This document shows positions 57,173-64,000 of a stretch of DNA of 64,000 nt, in pieces (position 1 is the first letter of the stretch; each line of letters starts with the position of its first letter). This DNA is from Hysterangium stoloniferum. Its lineage: Eukaryota; Basidiomycota; Agaricomycetes; Hysterangiales; Hysterangiaceae. The position numbers were made by a program, and so were the translations under genes. The stretch spans positions 248,001-312,000 of the forward strand of contig WHVD01000034.1 of assembly GCA_015178975.1 (NCBI GenBank), read 5' to 3'. A model generated the notes under the pieces. It had not been told where the DNA came from, made no database searches, and saw nothing but the letters and a program-made list of their open reading frames with translations.

Positions 57173-59691
57173 GGTAAGCCACTGTTTTTGATCGATCCAG
57201 CGCTCCTCGAATAATTGATTATTCAGCCACCAAACGGGATAGTTCAAACCTTCCGGTATGTTGAGAGCACAAGATGATTATTACTGGAAGCTGATTTGTA
57301 TTACTAGGGGACTAGCAAGGTACTTGGCGAATTGATGTGTCTTCATTTATATTTTCGCAAATACTGACCCCTTGGGTATAGCGTATACTACACTTTAATA
57401 CGGTAGACCGGATCAATGCGATGGATATTGAACGGGAGCGGCTTCTTGCTTTGCCTCCCCCGCCGCCACGGCACGCCACAATGGCCCCTATGAAGGGTGA
57501 CACTGAGACTGTCCCTTCGGAGGACTATATCAATAGGTGGAGCATTGATTATCCTTCCGAGGAAAGCGTTGGTCATGGGAGTATGCATTCAATGGTGTCG
57601 AACGCCTCCAGCCGGACCGCAGGCAGTGGAGTCTCCAAATTGTCCCACCATGACGCCGGATCGATACTACGGTATGTGGAATAATATTCATAGGCCAAAT
57701 TATGCCAGTGACGATAGTTACGCAGCGGGCGCGAATGTCCTTTTGCACCTCAACCCCCGAGCACCATACATGCCCCTATATCTCCAAGGTACCCATCCAA
57801 TCATATAACACGTAGAGGGTACTAATGGAAATTAATTTATCAGTCAGAACCCATCTAATCAATTCGAAGAACCAATGCCAATTTTTCCTCCACCAAGAAG
57901 CAGCAGGTAATATACTTGCACATCTTGCAGACAATTATCTATTGACCACTCTACACTTCTCTTCGCACAGCCTCCGAGACCCCTACTGGGAGCAGCCTGT
58001 GGTTAGAGCTGCTCAATATCAGAGGTATTTATATCTAATGTGGAGAATGTCCACGGAGATAACTGATATACGAACAGCTCTCAAGGTGACTCGAGTGTCA
58101 CGCGAAACACCACGTATTTAAATATTTGATTGGGCCTTGATTGGCACGCTGATTAAATTATTATACGTTTAGTTACAGTGATGCGTCTTCGAACATAGCA
58201 ACGGCAACGGCGCTGTCTCCTCCCCCACGACGCCGCCATGGGTGCGCTTGTCATTTATCCAATCACACCCAAAACTAAATATTTTTAACCAGGCCGAACC
58301 CTCGTACTACAACAACAAACGCTACGTATATATTCATTTAACGCCGAGGACATGATGGTACACTGATATGTTTATACGAATGTCAGCTCCAGCAGTGCAT
58401 TTGCGTATGCTGCACAGCAGACGCCTCCTGCGCCTCCAGTTCCCCCGAAGCCTAGGTACTTTTGAACATTTTCCTATTATATACAGCTAAGACCATCGAA
58501 ACAGATATCAGGGCCAAGAAATGATAGCAACTTCCGGTCCATCCAGTTCCGCCAGTGATGCTTCCCATTATCCTGCCTTGTTTGCTCATCACAGTAGTGG
58601 CGGATCTCAAACTATGAGCACTGGTCCTGCCAGCTCAAGCGGTCTCTACTCTCCTAGTAGTGGAGGCCCACCTTTCTCTCAGCCTTCCTGGTATCTTTAA
58701 TCGCTTTCATTATGGTGCACTGACATATTTACATCCATGCCAGGTCCAGCAGTGCGTCTGCGTACGCTGCACACCATCCGCCGCCTGCGCCTCCAGTTCC
58801 CCCGAAGCCTAGGTACTTTTGAACATTTTCCTGTTATATACAGCTAAGACTATCTAAACAGATATCAGGGCCAAGCAATGATAGCAACTTCTGGTCAATC
58901 CAGTTCCGCCAGTGATGCTTACCATCACCCTACCTTGCCTGCTCATAACAGTAGTGGCACATATCACAGTATAACCACTGGTCCTGCCAGCTCAAGCGGT
59001 CTCTACTATTCTAGTAGTGGAGCCCCACCGTTCACTCAGCCTGCCTGGTATTTTTAATCGCTTCCATTATGGTGCACTGACAACTTTACATCCATGTCAG
59101 GTCCAGCAGTGCGTCTGCGTACGCTGCACACCAACCGCCGCCTGCGCCTCCAGTTCCCCCGAAGCCTAGGTACTTTTGAACATTTTCCTATTATATACAG
59201 CTAAGACTATCTCAACAGATATCATGGCCAAGCAACGATAGCAACTTCCGCTCAATCCAGTTCGGCCAGCGATGCCTACCGTCACCCTATTTTGTCTGCT
59301 CATAGCAGTAGTATTGTGTCTCAAAGTATGAGCACTGGCCCCGCCAGTTCAAGTGGTCTTTACTCTTCTAGTAGTGGAGCCGCACCATTCGCTCAGCCGC
59401 CCTGGTATTTTAATCGTTTCTTTTTTCTTCATTGATGTATGTGCGACTAAACATCGGCTAGGGTTACCTCTCCCCAAGGTAATCCCACACGGGGAAATTC
59501 ATCTGCTCAATCGAGCCAATCATTTAGCCAGCAGCATAAGTATGTGTTTCTTGCGATCTACCATAATATTTAATGTAATTCATTAAATATACAGATATAA
59601 GCCTCAGAGTCTGCCCCCTAACTCTCACCCTGAGACTGAGGAAGAGCGGAAAAGGCGGAAAAGGCGGGAACAAACAAACCCTACCAATTAA
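56095..59691 (+). CDS. Multi-exon low-complexity protein, partner of kinase copy 2 (exons mostly resolved)
   Basis: It starts MAPKKLTTTLTKKKSAQEA at 56095. Exons 56095-56255, 56309-56444, 56502-56608 and from 56668 splice in frame (SRLQATTEEAVQAAAA, HKTSKLFDKIVDVSEH, KCECSVRKHVIKVV, GRQKVIKDMTSLFVRLIRL). The join around 56730-56930 is unresolved. A charged coil (EEIEEKEKEKERERE, about 57119-57174) and short Pro/Ser-rich exons (57421-58200) follow. Then come three copies of a 357-bp two-exon module, and a tail with basic RKRRKRR ending in TAA at 59691. No known domain. The basic tail may be a nuclear signal. The PPVPPKPR repeats look like SH3 ligands; a scaffold role is inference. Confidence 0.6.
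58387..59414 (+). repeat. Three tandem 357-bp exon-intron-exon-intron modules
   Basis: Modules start at 58387, 58744 and 59101. Each has a short exon ending PPAPPVPPKP, a 48-50 nt intron (GTACTTTTG...ACAG), a longer exon (YQGQAMIATS...GLYYSSSGAPPF...QPAW) and a second intron (GTATxTTTAATCG...CAG). Splice sites and phases are kept in all three, so each module adds one in-frame unit. Confidence 0.9.
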
Positions 59692-60109
59692 CCGGGAAGG
59701 CCGAGGGCCAAAATATAAGTTTATATCGTGGACAGCTTCACCCCCCCCCCCCTTTTTTTTTCTTTTTCTCTTGCTCGAACACCGAACAATCTGCACACTT
59801 ATGGAAAGCTTTCTGTAGTCGGTAGTTTTTCGAGTGATGTTTTCCTCTCAATCCCTGGCTCTCTTGATAAATTGTATCTTTTTCAAACGTATTACTTGAT
59901 GTATGCACCGATTTTCTACCAAATATTCTATTCTTCATCATAAATTGTGATTTATGTGAAGTCAATGTGTAATCAGTTCAATCTTTTTTTTTGGTGGAGT
60001 GTTTGGGGCAGCCATGCCACTCGCCCCACCCCCGCTAGTTATTCAACTGGCTCATGCCAGGTAGGATACATATAAGTTCATGCATCATACCACTGATTAA
60101 AACATCAAG
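59692..60109. other. Intergenic with homopolymer run
   Basis: A C-run followed by a T-run lies at about 59740-59762. Apart from AT-rich sequence and a possible short LTR-like bit nothing is seen. The homopolymer may carry sequencing errors. Confidence 0.5.
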
Positions 60110-60515
60110 AAAGACATTATACACATTATTGTAAGATTTGGGTGAGCGAAATACGTCGAGACACAGTGGACACGAGTAAAACAATTGTATTACGAAGCAA
60201 CTATACAGTAGTTACTTATCTGTTTACAAAATTTATTAACAAGAGAATGGCATATTATTAGTTAAATATATCAAATATCAACACACTCCCTTAATCAAAG
60301 CTTTTGAAAAAGAGTCCCTAAATGTGAATCACCGTAGCTTTACACACACCCATTGCACATTCCGCAGTATTGCTAACTTCGACATCATCACCACAATTGG
60401 CAATGTCGGTATGGGTGGAATTCTTAGGGCTCAGGAAGTTGACTTGGTAATGACCATGTCCCCCACAGTTAAAACACAAAACATTTGGTTGTTGTTTAGT
60501 TGTATGGCCACACAT
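60110..60515 (-). pseudogene. Copia gag zinc-knuckle fragment joined to a 3' LTR
   Basis: The minus strand reads CFNCGGHGHYQVNF (zinc knuckle, last Cys lost). It is followed within about 40 bp by a short polypurine tract (complement of ACTCCCTTAATC) and an LTR starting TGTTGATATTTGATATA at about 60284 and running to about 60110. Pol is absent, so this is an internally deleted copia copy. Confidence 0.65.
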
Positions 60516-60609
60516 AGTGGAAAATGCCTGAGTGTTGTAGTCTTTGCTGGGAATAGATTAAATGTGAGGGTCTAACTGACAAGATTCTTCATTGAGTAAA
60601 TGACTGACT

Positions 60610-60900
60610 ATGGTATTCCGTCCCTTAGTGATGGCGATGATGCAAAAGGCTCCTGCATTGCGTCCAGCTGCTTCCACGTCTCCTTCAGTTTGAAAATATC
60701 GTGTCGAAGATGAGCAAACGTAAGCTCAACGGCCGCGTGTATTCGCTCAAACGTTCATTTCGAGGTAATGTACTGCAGGCTATCGAGGACCGCATATCAA
60801 CCATATTGGTTAGTCCTTGCACGTTCAATTGTATTATGTATCTAATATTTAGTGCTTTATAAAGGGACAAAACTGCGAAAAGACTTCAATGGCATAGTCC
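60610..60900 (+). pseudogene. Kinase-like protein, copy 3, C-terminal fragment
   Basis: MVFRPLVMAMMQKAPALRP matches the last exon of kinase copy 2, then a frameshift near 60685, then KMSKRKLNGRVYSLKRSFRG. The 3' sequence also matches copy 2 (GGACAAAACTGCGAAAAGAC). The N-terminal part is replaced by the copia fragment. It is inverted relative to copy 2. Confidence 0.8.
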
Positions 60901-62532
60901 TATTCCTGGCACCAAGAATCAATTGTTTATTAGGATAGTTTTAGTCTGACTACTACCTACGTGTTGACACTTGTGGTGGACTATATTTTTGATTTCTCAA
61001 GCCTATTTGAATAACATGATCGAAGTTCCATGATGAATACCTCCTATTCAAAGTATCCGATAATTGATCAAGTCTTGTTTCAGGATCAAGATCTTTATCA
61101 ACCCTCGATCGCCAAGGATATTCTTCACAGATTTACCTTCTGGGACATCAATGATAGATAAAACGAACTATGGCTGGTGAATTGCGTGAGAGTTGTACCA
61201 CAGACCTACCATCATTGGTAGAAATGTAGAAACATCGGGCCACGGGATCTTATAATGTGTCACTCTGGCATCTATTAATTCCGACTCAAGAGAGATGGCG
61301 TTGATCTCTCGAAATCGATCTGCATCAGCTGTCCCAATTCTCTGGCTCGGAGTTTTTTTTTTGAAGCCGTGCATCGGGCGTTTCTGCCTTCTTCGACTAA
61401 GTCGTAAGTGACTGAAGGTAGTCGTGAGAATGAACTTATGCCACCCCATTACTGAAGTCGTGGCTTTGCGCTTCTTCCCAACAGATCTGAAGATCCTGGA
61501 GTGTCTACACACTGAATATTGCATTGGGCAGGCTGCAGGAAAGTGATTTTTGACCCAATATGTACTAAATCCAGTATCTCCCTCGGCTTTGCAAGAATGA
61601 TAATGCGCGTGTCCTACAGAAGTTCAGGTCCCAATTTCGACAGTGTGGACTTTACCACAAGTGTGACCATCTGCTATAAAGGATGAACCTTTCAAAATAC
61701 AAATACTAGATCTCGATGCGGGAGGGCTCTGACAAGGAGCCGGAACCGCCCGAGAGACTCACATGTTTCTAACTGCGTTTCCACCTCAAAATTTCTATAG
61801 TAGGAGGAGCTGATCAACCAAGGATTCGACTTTTCCATAACGAAACTCACGTGTCACCAGGCTGTATTCGATCCCAAAATAGTTATTATATGGAAATTGG
61901 GTGCCTGAGATTTGAATTTACTTGCAACCGATACTGCGCCATGCATAGCCTCGGTCATCGAGTTCGAATTCCCGGTGTTATCAGGCGCCAGCTCATCTCG
62001 TCGCTTAAACGCCACCTGGATCATAGACTTTATAGTGTATGACTGGCCATTAACCTAATCGATGAACTCTCTTGGTTTTTTCGGGAATTCTTTGACATAA
62101 GTTATGTGAAATATTGTAATTAGACACCACTGCTGTAATTACCAGCGTTGGATGTGGTCCTTGCCACGTGCTTACAGGTGACAACTTGAATGGGACGATG
62201 GCAAGGGTGAAGATATCTGATACCCTGTAGTTCGGTTACTGTTAGAAGATGAATTTGACACCGGAAGGTTTTTCTTATTATTTTCATAATATGCTAATGC
62301 AGTACAAAGAACTTTCTTTGATTGCGGAACACGGCCAAGAACGACCGTTTCAGGAAAGCCTGCAAGATTGACTTAACAGCATAATTACCATCTATGTAAC
62401 AGCAGCCCATCCAACCCCTATCCATAGATCGCTACGAGATCTGAAGTGTCAAGTAAATAATAAGTGTTTCTGGATTGTAAGTGACACCAGAGTGAGAACA
62501 TCTATAATCAAGAACTCTGCTTTCTATAGGCT
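60901..62532 (+). repeat. Second arm of the inverted duplication (pre-insertion copy of the pogo site)
   Basis: 61690-61887 matches the reverse complement of 53609-53790, and 61888-62350 matches 63547-64000. The segment thus holds both flanks of the pogo insertion joined without pogo (AAAATAGTTATTATATGGA at about 61871-61889). It still has many CpGs. A minus frame at 62350-62170 (VPQSKKVLCTALAYYENNKK) is protein-like but unnamed, and another is at 61524-61168. Confidence 0.65.
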
Positions 62533-62553
62533 TGTACATACCCTAACACAAGA
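62533..62553. mobile_element. First 16 bp of the split LTR-D plus its left target duplication
   Basis: TGTACATACCCTAACA (62533-62548) is the reverse complement of an LTR-D start, as at 8130-8145. CAAGA (62549-62553) is the complement of TCTTG. The rest of the LTR is at 50196-51591. Confidence 0.85.
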
Positions 62554-63544
62554 CCACGGTCAGGTGGTGCACTACAAATGAAAATTAGACGACTGCTGCC
62601 CATGAAATGCATTGACTTACAAAGCAAACAGACTTGTTTCATCAAAATTGAAGCAATCCCTTGAAGAGTACTTAGCCAAGACACCCCTGAGGCAGACTCT
62701 CTCAGCTTCCACAGCAGCCAAATCAACAGATCCAGCCTCGCCATATCTATGATACTCCTTGATACCATAGGCCTTCTTAAATTTTGGAATCCAGCCATCA
62801 CCCTTCAACTGCTCTTCCTCGGGGACACCAAAGTCATTCTCGAACTTTGCTCGCTTGGCTATAAGCATAGGGCCATTAACTGTCTCTCGCTTCTCCTCTA
62901 TATGCTTGACCCATAGGAACAGGGGACGCTCCACATCTGGTCGTGTGACAATGCACTGCCGCTTCATTGATAATGCATTTGGATACTCGTGAATGCGAGC
63001 CTCAGGATTCTGCCTATCCCGAAGTTTGCGGGAAAGTGTTGACTGATCAAACATAAGGGCGCCCTCAGGGCAAGTCTTGAAATGCTGGATGACAGCATCT
63101 TGTGAAATGCCTGGGTGGGCATCAATATATGCAAAGACTGACATCCAGTCATGCAAGGTAAGGTTTCTGTGCCTTTGTGATGAAGCAGTTTGGGTGGAGC
63201 TCTTGGGAGAATTCTTGTTTATGACTTGATGGGCTTTACGAGGCTTATAGGGAGGATGCTCAGTGTGGGGCTTCCGTTTAAGCTGTGAGACATCTTGTAT
63301 GACAGGCATGGGTACAGAACTTGGCACTAGGGAAAGATTCTCAGAAGCACTGTTGCTTAGATAATGTGACCCAAATATGGAAATGCCTAATCTGACAATG
63401 CATAATTGTACACAAATTTAGATGCATTATGTGATATGCAAACCCCAGTACTAAGTCACTACTAACCAATGTGCTTTCAGATGAAATCTGATGCAACATT
63501 AGAATCATGCATGGTGAGGTCATGCATTGTGAGAACATCTATTG
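62554..63544 (-). pseudogene. pogo-type transposase, N-terminal half (HTH/CENP-B domain) and element end
   Basis: It starts at 63327. It has a basic leader, an HTH psq-like part (LTLHDWMSVFAYIDAHPGIS...FDQSTLSRKLRDR) and a CENP-B-type DNA-binding part (VERPLFLWVKHIEEKRETVN, GDGWIPKFKKAYGIKEYHRY). The first catalytic Asp is in FNFDETSLF. A GTAAGT intron follows (about 62619-62570), then APPDRGL up to the LTR-D insertion. The terminal inverted repeat is at 63519-63544, then TA. It joins in frame to 51597 once the LTR-D is skipped. Confidence 0.85.
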
Positions 63545-63546
63545 TA

Positions 63547-64000
63547 GAAATTGGGTGCCTGAGATTTGAATTTACTTGTAACCAAACTGTCATTGAATCC
63601 AAATTCCCGGTATTATCAAGCACCATCTCATCTCATTAACGCCACCTATGTATATCATAGACTTCATAATGTATGGCCAGCCATCAACTTAATCAATGAC
63701 GCTCTCTTGCTTTTTTCGGAACAGTCTTTTGACCTAAGTCATGTAACATATTGTAATCAGACACTAATATAATTGCCAACATTAAATCGTGGTCCTTGCC
63801 ACAGGTGACAACTTGAATATGACCATAGCAAGTGTGAAGATGCTTGATACCTTGTATTTTGTTAATTGTTAGAAGATATGTTTAACACCGGAACGTGTTA
63901 ATTATTACATTTCTCTTGAACTGCCAATGTAGTACAAAGAACTTTTCTTGATCACAGAACATGGCCAAGGGCGTCCGCTTCAAGAAAGGGGTGTTAAGAG
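63547..64000 (+). repeat. Diverged copy of 61888-62350, CpG-poor
   Basis: Both begin AAATTGGGTGCCTGAGATTTG and run in parallel to the window edge with about one change in five bases, many being CG to TG/CA in this copy. It is the right flank of the pogo insertion. Confidence 0.8.

Noticed and set aside
59740-59762. C-run/T-run as a regulatory tract
   Set aside because: A bare homopolymer pair, prone to sequencing error, with no supporting context.

Overview
The window looks like a transposon-rich, gene-poor stretch of a basidiomycete (Agaricomycete-like) genome. The evidence is: coding pieces split by 40-60 nt GT-AG introns, a Zn2Cys6-type cysteine cluster, a HIR1-like WD40 fragment, two copies of a kinase-like family of the kind expanded in Agaricomycetes, and layered LTR retrotransposons (Ty3/gypsy, Ty1/copia) with Tc1, hAT and pogo DNA transposons. 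All identifications were made by eye; no search was run.

Layout. 1-4.1 kb: Ty1/copia pol relic cut by a solo LTR (called LTR-A here, target duplication ATTCC). 4.1-7.3 kb: degenerate sequence with a 67-bp inverted repeat. 7.3-11.2 kb: old gypsy relic on the minus strand with an accessory gene relic on the opposite strand, cut by LTR-D and LTR-C insertions. 11,993-19,434: full-length 7.4-kb Ty3/gypsy element (544-bp LTRs, ATACC duplication) inserted in an LTR-B. Its gag-pol (minus strand) is broken, but an intron-containing gene on the plus strand between the chromodomain and the 3' LTR is open from start to stop. 19.4-30.5 kb: interior of element B (minus strand; gag and protease seen, no reverse transcriptase found), carrying minisatellites, a CpG-rich cassette and a HIR1-like fragment. 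30.5-37.2 kb: Tc1 relic and a second old gypsy relic (gag-RT) with nested LTRs. 37.2-44.9 kb: copia, Tc1 and a hAT whose two halves are now in opposite orientation.

45-60 kb is the host-gene-like part. It holds two head-to-head pairs, each made of a kinase-like gene and a multi-exon low-complexity gene: 45.5-48.0(-)/48.5-49.8(+) and 54.5-56.0(-)/56.1-59.7(+). Both low-complexity genes contain tandemly repeated exons; in the second, a 357-bp exon-intron-exon-intron module is present three times. A third kinase fragment and a diverged inverted duplication follow at 60.6-64 kb.

Transposon footprints let rearrangements be read directly. A pogo element carrying an LTR-D insertion (TCTTG duplication) has one half at 51.6-53.6 kb and the other at 62.6-63.5 kb in opposite orientation, so about 12.3 kb (about 50,196-62,532) is inverted. 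A hAT element with 8-bp duplications ATTACGAA is split the same way at 37.25/41.49 kb. Undoing the larger inversion puts the two kinase/low-complexity pairs in the same orientation, as expected for a tandem duplication.

The strongest candidate for something undescribed is the opposite-strand gene of the gypsy elements. It has exon 1 coiled coil, two introns and a C-x2-C-x6-C-x10-C-x2-C-x6-C cluster; the same cysteine spacing, with lesions, sits at the same place in the older relic.
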